Shown: in pieces, positions 10,721 through 25,700 of the stretch | Layout of the letters: each line of letters starts with the position of its first letter | Position numbering within the stretch: the first letter of the stretch is position 1 | Translations under genes and position numbers: made by a program | Notes under the pieces: model-generated | Seen by the model: the letters and a program-made list of their open reading frames with translations, nothing else | The model's database searches: none | Told to the model about the DNA's origin: nothing | Origin: Rhyzopertha dominica | Taxonomy: Eukaryota; Arthropoda; Insecta; Coleoptera; Bostrichidae | Assembly (NCBI GenBank): GCA_025024175.1 | Contig: QCXZ01000137.1 | Location: forward strand, 17,422,001 to 17,486,000 | Length of the DNA stretch: 64,000 nt | Direction: 5' to 3'

Positions 10721-13700
10721 CTAAGACAAAATACAAGAAATAATGTTAGGTATAGTGAATAAATTGAGACACGGAAAGAAAGGCGAAGAGAATCGTTCCA
10801 CTTACTCCAGACATTTTAGCAAATGCTTCTCTGCATTCCGATACTTCTAAGCCATAGCAGGAACAAACGCTTGCAAATTCATCGCAATCAATGCTGCCGT
10901 CTCCGCTGGCATCCTCTAGGTCGAACATGAACTTGAGGTATTGTGTCTGCCATTCCAATGGGTTTTCGGGATTCTTGGCATATTCATCCCACATAGAGGC
11001 CCATTCGTCCACACTCACCTGAAAAATAGTTTAAATTAGCATAAAATCAAATCTGCAGATTGAATACTGCGACAGAATGAAAATTCTCTCTAATCGAAAA
11101 TGTTTAACCGATTTTTTACGATATTGCAAAATACTGCTCAGTTTTATGATTATAATTTATTATAGTCCTAATGCTCGAAATACTTTGGGTATTTGAAAGA
11201 AGCCCAAAGCTCCAAACTTGAGCTTTATTTAGTTTTATTTGTATATAATATTGTATTAAACAGATGAAGCAGCGTCAAAGTTGATAAAAACACTTCAAAA
11301 ATACTCGTGAAAAAGCATATGGAATCAAATGTATTTGGTTCTTTATCATCAAGGTGCACAATACCAGAAAATCATGCTCTGATCTTCTTTAAAGTGCAAA
11401 AATCCCAAAAGTTCTTACACAAATTAAATAGAATAGATTTAATAAACTTATACATCAGAGTTGCTGTACAATCGAAGGAATTCCTTGTTTTTTCGTATCT
11501 TGCAAATTAACTATATGCTTCTCACTGGGGAAAACCGTTATTACGTTAACACATTTGTTTTCTGCACCGAGACATCGAATATGCGACACATCAAGAATGC
11601 AGACTATTAGATCGATGTTATAACAAGTATATAAGCCAGATCAATCACATTTACTAAATTAAATTAAATGTCTTGAATCTGAAATCGGGATTAAGAGGCA
11701 CATTAGCTACTCTACTCTACTATACAAGTTTTTATAGATAATTTGGGAAATCTTTGTTTCCATGCGGTAAAGTACTTTTTAATTAAACAGTTTTGAATTT
11801 ATTAACAATGCATTCTAGTAACTCAGAAAAAAAACACTTTTTACTTCTAAAGATTAAGGCTAAGAAATACAAGCAATATTCGCCTGAGTTAAGCAATTTC
11901 TGCATTAACACGTCTTCTGTTCACCCTATTATCAAAAAGGAATAAATGAGGACTTACAAAGCTGCCCCTCTGGCTCTAGTTTGTCAAAATTTGTAAATCT
12001 ATCGAAGCTAAGTAATAAGTACACATATGAATTCATTAAGTTCATTACCTGTCCATCTTTGTTNGAATCTGCTTTTTGCCTCAGTCCATCCCAGATCTGA
12101 ATCATACTGTCGAATGTCTTCTTGTACTGTGGGGATCCCGACTGCCATCCTCTCAGGGTGCAGATTTTCTAAATAGAAAATAAATTCAATTAATACAGGG
12201 AGCAACCCGCTTTACCTTAGCCTAATACTGGAATGCCAGGGGTAAAGTTAACTGCGCCCCTCAGGCTTTTTAAAACTAAGGTGAGCGGAGTTCGAGAGCG
12301 GGAAGTTTTAATAAAAATGAAAATTATCCCCATATTTTACAAGATAAAGACGTGGTAACGATGTTAATACGGTGCTAAAACGGCCACCTAAAAATTTATC
12401 AGTGCACTGCCTTTTGAATGTATCTATTAAGTTGGATTTATGGCGGATTCGAGGGTTCTCTAAAAGGGAGCGTTCCGTTAACAGTTTGTTGTTCGCCAGA
12501 CGAAAATGGAGGGTGTCGATAGCAACTCCTTGTTTCATATCGTTTTTTTTAGTATATCGAATATCTATTTTGCTGGCGATAAATTAGGCACGTCACGTCA
12601 GTACGCGTAATTTGTGAAGCAAGGGATGTACTTAAAATGAAGTCTTGAAGAATAAAGAACTCAACTAGATGTATTGCCGAAAATTATCCGGACCTAAAAA
12701 CATATAATGTAAAAGCGACACCTTTCACTGGCAATTTTTGAACTTTATCTGATCGACTAAACTGCGTACCTATTAGTTACCAAAAATTATTTTATTGTAT
12801 ATGCACATATGTAGGCGGTTTGCCCACAGCTACCCGGGGTCGTTTACTGCATTCCAATTTCCATAGTCTTCTACCGCTCAACATTGTATCATTTAGATCT
12901 CTCTTTTGCATTGCCTTCTGGTACCTCCAAGCTCCAACTTCTTCTCGGTTTCCCCTCTTCTTCTTTTACCAGGGTCTTCATCTCCTAACACTTTGTGGCA
13001 TTCTCTCAGTGTCTATTCTACTCATCTGCCCATATCAAAATTTGTTCTTTTTATACTTTTTTACAAGAGGTTCCTGTGCTTGCATCCTATGTCTAATGTG
13101 GTCACTAGGTGGTACTCTGTCCATAATTGATTTCTTGCACGATCTTCTCTTTTCTTTTTGTCAGTTTTGGACAGTATTTGGGTTGTTCCATAGTAAGAGA
13201 TAAAGTTGCTTATTACATTTTTTTCCTCGCATGATTTTATTTTGTATATGTTGCGTATCTCGGCTATCTGATATTAGAGTTAATATTAATCACTAACCCC
13301 TAGGATTCAAACTCTTTTATTAATTTTTGAATCATCTAGTTCATATTGTCATCGAGTTTGGTAAAGATTATTTTATTATCAGCAAAAAAATATACTGTAT
13401 ATGTATAATATTTCCATTACCAACCCTACTATACACATACATATATAATATATATTATACTACTTTGGTTTTTGAAGTTGATTAAAGCCTGATCAATATA
13501 TATTTTAAATAAATTAGGCAAAATACAGCATCTTTTACGCAGCTCTTTATTCAGAGTAAGTTCTTCTGTAATACAAGTATTTTGGCCTACCTTGATCTCT
13601 ATATCTCTGTACAGTTGTTTTACTGCGTTTATGTATGTAGTAAATACGCACTTTTCTTCATTGCATTACTGGAACACTGTCATAAGCTTTTTTTAAATCG

Positions 13701-16700
13701 ATAAAAATAAAATTAAGTGTTCTTGTGAGCAATTGTTTTCTTCTCATTATTGTTTCAAGCTAAAACTATTGTCTGTGCAGGATCTACCTGGTCAAACTAC
13801 TTTATTCCTTGGACTCCTCAATTTACCCTTGAGAGGTAACTCTGACCCCTCCCCCCTTCTATTTTACAGCCTTTCTTATATAGGTTCTTAAAAAGTATAC
13901 GTATTCTTGCTGTCTTTTAAACATCCACGAGTGTCGTCTTAAAATTAAAATATCATTTATCAGGCTTTGAGTTAGTCCACAATAATATACCGAGCACTCT
14001 TATATAGCTCAACTTGGTATAAAAAACCTTAAATAAAAGTTGTTTTGATTTTTTGGTAAATCAGAATTATTTTAATTATAATAGGTAGAGCTTTTAATAC
14101 CTTTCTGATTTAAAATAAATTCGTCCATATTGTGCCATTCTTCTAATTCTGCGCTAAAATATAGGTCCAGTTTATTTCTTTCGTGAAAATAGGAAAATAC
14201 ACACACACTTGCAGTGTTTGCAGTCTCCAAAAAATGACGAATGTGCAGTTTTCACTTTCCGATACTTGTGAAACAGCTCATTATATCATATTCTCTTCTA
14301 AAATTAGAGTTGGACCTCAGATGGGTACATTTACATTTATTTTTGACTTCTGTTCTAGCTTTACAATGTATTGTTTGTTATTATTTACTTTTTCGAGTGA
14401 TTTAAAAGAAGTTACATTTTCTAATGGGTTCACTTCAGGATATCCGCCTAGAAACAGTAAACAGCAGCACAGAGCTTTTCATATGAGTTCTTTATTTTTA
14501 TATGCGACGACTAGAAAGATGCCTGCAGCTTTGTGATCGCTTTGAACATTGGAAGAAATAAGCGTATTTAAAGAAAAGCACTAGTTCAGCTGTTTTCTAT
14601 ATATAGTACTTCCTCGCTTTGACATTTATTCGGATGGAGACCTGCGTTTATACCAACAGCGTACATTTCACATTGGAGATAAATAAAATTGATTTTATTT
14701 GCCAGTCTCACTTCACTACGGTGAACTAAACTCGCGAATTTAAAATGTTATATGTATATAAACCAAAGAGGAAGTGAACTGCCTTCCTTTCATAAATATT
14801 TGTTGGGATCGTTAATTATGGGAGCAGGAATTAACACCAAACTGTTACAATAAACGTATTAAGCAAAATATATTGAGGATCTGTCAAATGTTACATTAAA
14901 AATTATTATCAAAAACAAACTTGATAATGTCAAGTAACTATTCCAACAATATTACCATTAAATATATTTAGAGAGAAAATTCCAAATGGATAACTATAAT
15001 GATAAATATAAGAGTGCGAAAATTTGACTTTAGTCAATATTTCATACTGCCCTCAGATACCTAATCTAACAACGCTTTGTTAAAAAGAAACACCAATACA
15101 CAAAATGTGTTTCTTAAAAAACCTGACTTTTTGAACAAAAAGGTTATATAAAGTTATTTCCTAAAAGCTTTACTTTTTTTTTGAAAGAGGATGATGAAGT
15201 TTTAATAAAAAATATTTAAGTATCCCTGAAAATTACTATTTTTTAAAATATGTTGTGATTTGTTACGTGTATTGGCAATTAACAGTTTCTATTACCATGC
15301 GTACAGTTTAGTCACTTTAATGTTCTCCTGAAAAAATGTAAACGATATTGGACGTTAGGATTTTAATTCAATTTATTTAATTTTTATTTAATGCAAAAAA
15401 TTTCTCTTGACACTCATCTATTTGTAATTTATGTATAGAGCTGTGATAAATTGTCGCTGATAAATTCAAGATTAAAAGATAAATTAAAGTAAAATAAGTT
15501 TTTCTTTCTGCATTAAAAAATCATTCAAATAAATAACTATTAGAATATAATATACTACAAAAGAAAATTGTTTGAATTAAAAGTGATTATGCCAAGGACC
15601 AGGGAGGGGAAAACTGCTTTTGTAATTATAAAAATGCAAAACAAATCTTATAAATAGGTATATTCATCGATATATATCAACAAAATATCGATTTAAACAA
15701 ATCGATATATTTTATGTATCGATATATTATTGCAATCCGGACAAAGGATAATTCGATACAGGCCTTATGTCATTCGGCACTTTACAACAGCTAATAAAAT
15801 TTTGGAGGTCTCGGAGATTGGTGGGATTCCATTGAAAGTACATTATATCTTGAATTTGACACCAACAGCCAGCACTTAGATAATACCTAATCTTCCAGTG
15901 CAGTCGTTCAGTAGTTATGAACAATGAGTCAAATACATTTCACTTGACAATGAATTTTAAGTAGGGGCTCTTACATTGATTAATATTACTTAACATACGC
16001 ACAGTTAACAATTTACTACGAAAAGCTGCAGTGTTTGTCATGGAATTCAAATTTTTAAAATGAAATGTGGATGGTAAAAAATGAAATATCAATGGAATCA
16101 TACGTTAAGTAAAAAAATTTAATAACACGGTAGAGGAGTTCTAAAAAGAAGATTGATTTATATAGAAGAGAAAGATTTTATAAAAACGTTTCTCTAAACT
16201 TGTTTCAAATACTTATAGTTTTAGTTGTATCTAGATGGTTATTTGACACACGTGAAATCAGCAAACTTAACATTTTTATAAATCGGCCATGCTTTATCCA
16301 AAAACATATTAATAACTTTAGTTAAAGGGTAAATCGTATGAATCTGTAGTATAGTTATCGGCATCTAGTGACGAATGACATTTTTCAAGGGTGTTATAAG
16401 TTGTATGTATTTATTTTAATTTTTCCTCTTTTTCTAATTACCAGCGGGGTGGCAACTGTCCCTCCCTCCCCCCTTTCGCGATCAGTTGAAGTAAGGAAGT
16501 TAAAAGCTTTGTATAGGTGTACAAATTATGTTAGCTGGGATGCTTAAGCAAATTTAATTTAAAGTATCCTGCAACGAGTAAAAGAAACATCGCAAAAGCT
16601 TTTTATGCCACTACAATGTCGCGCTGAAGTTTGTTTACTGTTTACTCACCTCTATAGCTAGCTCGAAATCTTTCCTATCGATCGTCCCACTCTGGTTGAC

Positions 16701-19700
16701 ATCTACAACAAAACACCTGCATTAGAAATTATAATTTCGGTAATTTTTGCTACGCTTCCACTTCTGGTATTCTCCCCTACATTGTGCAGCCTTCATTGTT
16801 TCTTCTAGCCCCCTTACAATGCGATACTGACACGTTGGTATTATTAATGGTCCACAGAAACTAGCCTTGTTAATCTTTGTACAGTAATTCATAATTCACC
16901 TTCAACAACAAAGCGCCTACGTTTTCAGCACTTCGGAGTTTTACTTTTGATAAATTGATGGATTTAACTGGAAAACGAGTCTACATGTAAATTGGNTAAA
17001 GTTTGAACCACGAAATTTGTTTATTGTTCTGCACCTATAGAGTCCATGCTTTTCAATTGTGCGAGAATTATTACTTTTGATGCGACATGTGATGATGATG
17101 AAGTAATTATACTGTAATTTGCGGTAATGAAAAGATACGGCAGGCAATTGGTTATCGACCAAACACGTCAGTAGAACGTCGCTCTACTAATCAACCTTTT
17201 ATGCGCCGTTTTTGTTCAGTAAAGGTTGCATTGCTTTGTAAAATGTATAGTGCATCTTCCTTCTGAGTAATAAAGTCTTGAAACTATAGATCTGGTTCAT
17301 AAGTACCGTTTATAAAATTAATAAATATTATACTTCTCAAAATATGTCAAAAATTTATTAAATGGCTTGTGATTTCAAAGAGCCATCTGTATCAAGCCTC
17401 TTAAGTAACTACAATAGCAATGTCTTTATTGACATACTTGAAAATAAATGAACAGAACATGGGTTCACTTCTGTTCATTTTTTATGAGCTTCATTCTCTA
17501 TCAGTCATTTTTTATTTATATGATTTCTTTTCTTTTACCTTGTGATCAATTCTGGAATTAAAATATTATCTCCTTTTTTAATAAATTCCTTTACATCATG
17601 ACAACAGGGCTTAATGTTTGCTTTTAAAAGATTCAAGGAGCATGTATTCGTCTTATCCTGAAACAGGACAATATTGTAGCGTAAGAAATATATATTTTTA
17701 ATACATCATAGCATAAGTGATAAGCCTTTGATAATTAAAATATACGTATGAATCAATAATCATAATACACAGTTATTCATGTGAGTGGTAGTATAACTTC
17801 CAGTTTACCAGAACTAACTAGTTTGGTTATTTTAAATAGGATAACACATATATTTTTTATTTTTCTAGTATCTTAAAACTGTTCACATCTAAGGCAGTTA
17901 ACCAATATTATGAAGATTAAATAATATACAAGGTTTTCTATTTCAAATAAATATTGTAAACTCATATATTCCTCGAAGTGGGTATTTAGTTATGTAACTT
18001 AAAAGATTCAACTTCACAAAGCCAAACTTATCCACTTTATTAATAAACGTAATGGCAAAGTGCTTTTAGCTGATAACAGCCATCATCAATGCCTAACACA
18101 ATGAAGAGTAACAAAAGATTTTAAATTGAAAGTGACGTCACACTAGAAATAAGCAGTCTTCACTTCAAACAAAAGGTAGCCTGCATGCCGCAACACAAAC
18201 ATGGTTTCACTGATCAAATAAGTACAGCAAACTAAATTAAGACATTCGTTGCCTTACACCCTTTACGAGATCGAGCAGAGTTTTCAAAACATTCTGTATT
18301 GCTGAGTTAGTTTTCTTAAAGGGGACATTACTGCTGAAAATGATAATACTAGGCATTGTATTTTTCTTCCAAAAGTAATCATTGAAAATTTAAAAATATT
18401 AGGAAACAATCAGTTTTCGGTACCACTTTAATACAGCGCTCAGACTATTGCATAATGTAATAACAATCATTCAATGTACTAGCCTCTAAGGACATTTTTA
18501 GGTCATCAATAAATATCAACTTTTTGCAAGTTAGTAAGTATTCACAATTATAAATAAATATTAGAATCTGATGGAATGTAACTTATGTGAAGCAACTTAC
18601 GTTGGAAAGAGTCGCACTCTACTTATGAATCCGTGTTGGTATGTCGAGATAATAACATTTATAGATGAATATGCTTACAATATCGATATGATTTTTTTTT
18701 ACATTAGCTAGTTTACCCTTGCTAAACATACGGCATAGAGTTGCCTTTCTTCACATATTCGGAGAATTGTTGCGTCTTAAGGATAAGATAGCAAGATAGG
18801 TATTATAAAACAATATATTATACAAAAACAGTAGCGCAGTTTTTAAGGATGAAACTGGGGATATTTTTAATACTCATGGTAAATTGGCGTTTCGGATTTT
18901 ACAATGCGCTTAGTATTTCTTATTCAGAAACAGTTGATAATGTTAATAATTAAGTTAGGCTTTTCAAAAGTTATTCTACTTCAAAACGCCTCGCCTACTC
19001 GTGTGCTCCCTCCACTGAACTTTATAAACTAACTGCAATAACTGTTAAGCAGTGAATATTCTGTTTCGTTAATATGGTTTCTGCAAGCAATCTTCACACC
19101 TGCACGGTATGGTTTAAAGAGATTGCAATAATGCAGATTTATATATTTTTGATAATTTCTATAAAGGGTATCCAGTAACGAGGGAGCCATACGTTAACAG
19201 TAGCTTCTTTTGGTCAAAATAAACCAGAAAGTTATTTTGCTTTATACAATTATTTTCGACAGCTCTTTTGTTTTTCAAAATATTTTATTCAAATTTGTTG
19301 TAGTGTTGTATAATCAGTCTGAATAAAACAGAGAGGGCGCTGAGGACGCTCCTTTATTATTTCGTTTTCGTAATATCTTTATGTAGGATAAATAGTTATA
19401 AAACATATGGACATTTTTGTTAAGAATTAGTGGATTTGCTTTAAAAAAGGTATACTTGTCATGTGTCGCTAAAATGAGTCGTTTCAGAGAAAAAAATCGA
19501 TTTAAATTTATCCCAGCGTGCGAAACATCTAACGATGATATAAAACTTGTCTTATTATAAGAAAATGTCAAAGCGTTTTATAATTATCAATTCTACAAGA
19601 AGATATTGCAGAACANAAGAATAAAGGAGCGTCTTCAAAAATAAAATAGCAGTCGAAAGAAACGAAGTAAAAAATAACTTTGCATGTCTATAACTTCATA

Positions 19701-22700
19701 AGGAGACAAAATTGGAATAACGTAAGCTGGTATATTTTGGCTTACTTTGACCCAAGGAGTTTCTTTTAATGTATGGCCCATTTGCTACTGGATACCGTGT
19801 ATATACAGACTGATTATTTCAGGCAAATCGAGGAGGGTCTTTTCTTTCAATACTTCACAAAATTTAGTAGTGTCTTGTATTATTGTCATTAATGCTGTTA
19901 ACACAGGACCAGCCAATTGTAAGTAACATATATATTACACATTAACAAGAAATTTTTTTTAGGTATAAAAGTTATAATAATCAGGGGGGTCATCATTTAT
20001 TTTGAAACTTATAGCTAAAGCGGTATGATTAGGATGCTCATCCATAAGGCGAGTTTAGGATTTTTCGAAAATAGTGCAGTCAAAATAGACATTTCAAATG
20101 CTTAATTCGCATTGAGTTGAAAATTGGTACAGGTTTTAAGTACACTATTACAAATAAAATACAAAAAATACCTACATATATACATACATCATGCAAAAAG
20201 ATTATTCAATGTCAAAGCTCAAAAGCCTTGGATTTTTGCATTTTCATCGTAAACGCTAGTGTTGTCATAAAAATAGGTCAGACAAAAGTTTTAGATCTTG
20301 AAATTGTCTATAAAAACTATTCTTACAAATCACCATTCCAGGGATAACCCGATTCCAAAAGCTGACGAAGTCATATTCTACATAATATGCCCACTTTTCC
20401 GCATAACCTGTGAGGTAGTACTTGGCGCATTTGTTTGGTATTCCTGTAGGCATATATTTACTGTGATTCAGTTTTATTAGACAATATCTATTAAAATGTA
20501 TGTCTATGCTGTGCTGTCCGCACCGCAACCAACTACAGATAATATTCTATTAATTAAAAATTGTACTATTCGTAATGATTAAAAGTTTAAATGGGAATTA
20601 TTGTTGATTTCAGGAAAATTTTAGTCTGTCTGTGCAGCACATTATGGTAATGTGGAAGAAGTTAACGATTTTTAACAAATGCAGTCCCGCAAAAAACGTT
20701 ATATGCACCACAAACGGTAAAGAGTACCTTATTTCCATACCGTTCTTTTCTATTAATAAGATATAGATGTTTATTTTGTGGAGTCCTGTTTGTTATCGCT
20801 CTTGTTTATTTTTGTAGGTTTAGAATCCTAATAATAATACTAAATTAAATAAGTCTTGTGTTTTTGTAAAGTTTATTTAGTAAAGTTTTTATATCATAAT
20901 TGACAAATTAACATTAAATTAATGTGACATTTCCAATTTTAATATTAATATTAAATGTAGCTTAAAGTTTGTTACATTGTATTGCCTGGCATATTTTACA
21001 AAACAGTTATTGCTAATTCAATCTTATTGAAGTAAATTATAATTGGGTATTATCACTTTTTTTTTAAATTACGTAAAATGAATCTTGAAGTGCATATATA
21101 TACGACATGTTAAAAAAATATTTCTAGGTAGACAATTTCAGGTCTGAAATTCGAATCTTAGGAGTCACCGCCAAAACGCTTCTATCCAAGGTTATTCAAT
21201 TCGTGACGTCAAGTGTCATGTAAACATTGCCGAGAAGCGTGCTGTTTAATGGTGTAGTATCATTCTTGTATTGGAAAAGCTTTTGTGTGGTGTTCATTAA
21301 AAGGACAGTGTAAGAGGTCGCACCAAAAAGTGATTTGTGTAGTTTTACAAGCATCTGTTATATATGGAAAACAAAACAAGTGTTGTTTTGTACTCGGTTA
21401 TAAAAGTTCTTCAGTCAGTACAGCTAACAAAATTTTTGTAACCGTTCCTCAAGATTATCAACGTATGAAAAAGTTGTTTAAGGCCCGTAGACGTGATATG
21501 CCAAATCGCAAAGTTTGTTTTTCTGTTACGAAGATAATCTTAATTCTTACTGTAAGTTTTATTATTCTTTTTTGGGGTTTAAGTGTTTACCATTAATTTC
21601 TATTTTGTTATAGCTTGAAGAGGATATGATACATTATATGCGTTTTAAGTTGATAGAGGGAAATGTTATAATAAAGAACTACGTTGTTCCCCATATAGTC
21701 GACTGTTAGCCAGACCGGAAACGAGCCGCAAGAGCCCAGAAAATAAATGGCAATTTATATTTATTCTGACCTCTAAAATAAATGTCAAGTTTAGGGTACA
21801 TTTTTATTGATTCTTACATTTTTATGTTTACAAATAGTATGTTTCCAACAACCCACTGTGATCAAATTATCAATGATAAGTTCACTTATGCTGTTGCTTT
21901 GTTGCTTTTACGTTCCTCATCTCCGCCGCGTTGAACCGCTCGTCGCTGTACACAAATTCCATAACAATGAACATGCCTTCAGAAGTCATAACTCATAAGT
22001 ATTTCACTTTTTCTTGGCGTATTTTAAATCGCTTGTCACAAAATGAACGCAAACAACAAACTGATAAATTGACGGGCTGAGGCTGACGCGTGAAGCGCTG
22101 ACCCCAGACGTAAACAAACGGCTATTTACAAGACACCTGACGTCACGGCCAATATGTTCGCGCTTTGGCGGTCCCTTTAAATATTCACATTTTTAATATT
22201 AAAAATACACCTTACGATCAAAAATTTATAAGCTGTCACAGCCGTTTTGTGGATTAGATGCTACCTATTAATATGGAATTTAATAAAATATAAATAAATG
22301 GCAAATATCCAATTAGAGCTTGTACTCATATTATTCATCTAACACACTACACAAAGCGTTACTGGAACATGTTTTTGAGATAGTATCAAGTAACATTTTT
22401 TGTAAGCGAAATACTTATCAAAATTTAAAAGTACCGCTACATGTTACTCGGTTTCTATTGTTAACATAGACACGAAAATGTTTAGTTACCGTTCAAATAA
22501 TGCTAAACTTTACTTAAGGACGAGTCTCTCCAGTGAAATGCCTCCAACATAAATTCCACCTAAGCCAAATTAGTGCCGTAGGTGACCTGTTAGTAATCTC
22601 TGCTAATATCACAGTAAATGCATCTGAGGCGCATAACTACGGGTGTGGACCCCATTTTCGTGTTCCAACTCTACTGCACACTGAAAATTACTACGACGCT

Positions 22701-25700
22701 GTAATTTCAACTAATGAATGCACTGGAAGTTTGATTCGGGATTTTAGAATTAATTGCTGGTCCGTTGTAATGCTGCAATCAAAGCGCGCGAANGCAATTA
22801 AAATGCCAAGCCAGTAAACGGTAAATTAGATACACCCCCGTTGATGTGGTACTTTTCAATCGACTACCCTTTAAAGTTAAACGTTTTTTGTATCTAATTA
22901 TCTTTGAATTTTCATTTTTAGGATACACATTTTTCTGATAATGATTACAGTGACTGCTTCACAATAATTCAACTATTCTGCTAACAAAACAAAAGACGTT
23001 TGTTCAATGTAATTTAAGATGATTTATGAGTTAATGTTAGAACATTTCTATTTTTATGAACACTATCTTTTGGCCAAGTTGATTGGTTCATACCGTCGGG
23101 CCAGCTATGTCTATGCTGGGTTGGAGGGGTGACACGCTTGCTGTTTTGGGTGCATCCAACTAGCGGATACTTTTTTATTTGCCTCCGTGTTGGATGGTAG
23201 TTTAGTTCGGCTGCATTATTCTTGTTCTTCTTAGGACGAGCTGTTGTCTGAGATTGTATACAGCTTTAGGACTTAAGACCTTATTTATTGTTTACTCGTC
23301 TTTCGCGATTTCTGACCACTGTTCTTCAATTATATTTGATTTTGCTACGATTCGCTCCATTATTATTATTATTCAATAACGCGGTGTATATTTCTTATAA
23401 TAGGTAGATTATGTCTCGTTCAAAATTGAAACAAAACTTGGAGACCGATTCAAATGATTGGTGTTATTTTTGTATATATACGTATATTCTCACTTTAAAG
23501 GGGGAAACACAAACGTAATTTGACTAATCATGTCCATTATTATATTCAAACGCTATGTCTAGCTAGAAATTTAAGTTATTATTTATTTTGAAGTAGAATG
23601 ATCATAGCGATTACTTACGAGCAAGATTAAGATATTCATTAGTTTGTTACAATCGAATTATACAGTGAATTTGTAATTAGAGTATTAAGTAGGTGAAAAT
23701 TGCAGTAAAATGATAACAATGCTTAAAATTTTGCTCAGAGCCATTCTGTGGATCATATTGCATAAAGATCATGATTATAGTTCTAAAACTGTTACTAAAA
23801 TTAGAAATGTTCCGAAATAGTTGGAAAGATGGTTCAGAAATCCAAAGCTGTTATACCTGTCTGTATAACACTTGCCAAAAATAAGTCATGGAAGTAGAAA
23901 AACAAAGGCACGAACTAAACAAAAAACACCCAGTAAAGATAAATCTTATTATATAGAAGATATAAATCTTTGACTTGGTGATGGAATAAGTGTACATCAA
24001 ATAAGGATGAATATCTTGAATAAGTTTAATCGCCCTTAATCGGCTTTAGTAGGCCTTTTACCTATGATGAGCTTATATAAGTGTGTTTTGTGCGTGTGTG
24101 CGCGTGTTTTGTGTAAACTGTTTTGTTGCGTGTATACCTTGAGACCAATAGTGCACGTAATAAAACTATTTGGTATATACTGCTAGGGGAAAAACTGTAC
24201 CTTCGGGTTGAGTTAAATAAGTACTGAAGCTTGAAGGTGATCTTTATGGCACTCAGGGGAGAGGTAAATTCCAGTAGTTGGTGCTTTCGTGCAAGGGAAG
24301 CTCTAATGATCTGATATCGTGTGCAAGAAGCCAAGAGGGTAATATCTACTGACATTCGATTTGGATGCAAGTTCGTCAAAGATAAAATTGCTTTTATTCA
24401 GTTAATGGAAAATTCTAAAACAAATTTAACCGTTCCTTAACTGCCTATATCAAAAAAGCGCGTAAATTCGCAGTTAAATTTTATTTCTCCCCTGGCATCG
24501 GTGCCCTTATTACATTATTCCAGGAACAATTTAATACCTTTAAAATGTGCCTTCGGTTATCTCCCGAGATTTGGGCACTCACTCGATAAATCTTTTTAAT
24601 TTGTTACTCATTTTGATAGAATATTTAATTAATTTTACAGAAATTACAAATAATTTGTAAAAAAAGTAAGCTAAAACATAAGAATAATTAGCAAAAAAAA
24701 CTGTTACTAAGGATGTTTTGCTATAATGCTCATATTTACAGAAATACCTTAAAGCCTGTTATTCCATAATTTTTTGCCTAATTAGCAGTAAAAACGAACA
24801 TAAAGCTAAAACCGTAACGAATAACATTTTGTGTAGCGGAAGGGTTGATATCAGAAATAAGACTGATAGACTGGAATGGAACGGAAGACTTAATCAGTTA
24901 CTCGTTTAGTGTGTCTATTTCTGCAAGTTCTCTCAAAAATCATTTTAATGCAATTTATTAATTTGTCTGAGACATAACTATAAAAATTTCAATCAATTTT
25001 GTCTGAAGAAATAACGTTTGCTTTAGTAGACAAGGATAGTTATATCTCTATTAGAGGTCTTAAGAAATTTCTACTTGGCTAAATGATTTCTTAGGAAGGC
25101 ATATGTTTAATCCACCATATGAATAGATAATTTAAACCTGCTAATTATGACGCGATATGTAACCTGGTCTATCATATAAACTTCCGTGCTTAGTGATTAA
25201 TAATTAATATTCGTTTGCAGTGTTTAGAAACAATACATCACTTTACATGCCGTGAACTCACAATCTTCTTTCCATTATAAACATATGGACATATTGTTAC
25301 TTTGAACTACTCTTTAATAGTATGGAACTCTTAGTGCATTATATAATGTGCTATTAGCTTTGGAAAACTTAAAAATAAATTATTAAAGTAAGTAAGCTTT
25401 AAATAAATTGCAATTAAATTTGTATATTCCGAACGACCTTCGAGAGCACTTTAAAATGCTCACGCAAAAGCAGATAGGGAAATATACAGATCAGATCTCA
25501 AGAGAAGAAGAAGAAGAAGAAGAAAAAGGGACACCTTGGATCACGGCATAACAGCCCGGAAGAAATTATTACCAGATCCAACGCCGGCCGTGAAAGCCTT
25601 AAGAAGACTACAGCATGTAAAGTATTTACTGCGGATAACGAAATTAAGAAGCTATATATAGTTAGTTTTAAAAATATTTACAATTACGTACTCATGAAAT

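Noticed and set aside
12820..13203. 127-residue plus-strand open frame
   Set aside because: It lies antisense to the LINE C-terminal remnant, whose minus-strand reading shows family motifs; the plus frame is a shadow.
14183..14536. 117-residue plus-strand open frame
   Set aside because: Low-complexity Phe/Ser/Thr translation without homology that I recognise, within a calexcitin-like gene intron and antisense to it.
22533..22817. 94-residue plus-strand open frame
   Set aside because: No domain, no splice or codon support, and an ambiguous base near the end. The segment is compositionally distinct but not convincingly coding.
24062..24379. 105-residue minus-strand open frame including a GT-rich run
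   Set aside because: Its C-terminal half is translated simple sequence (TKHAHTRTKHTY); no family signal.
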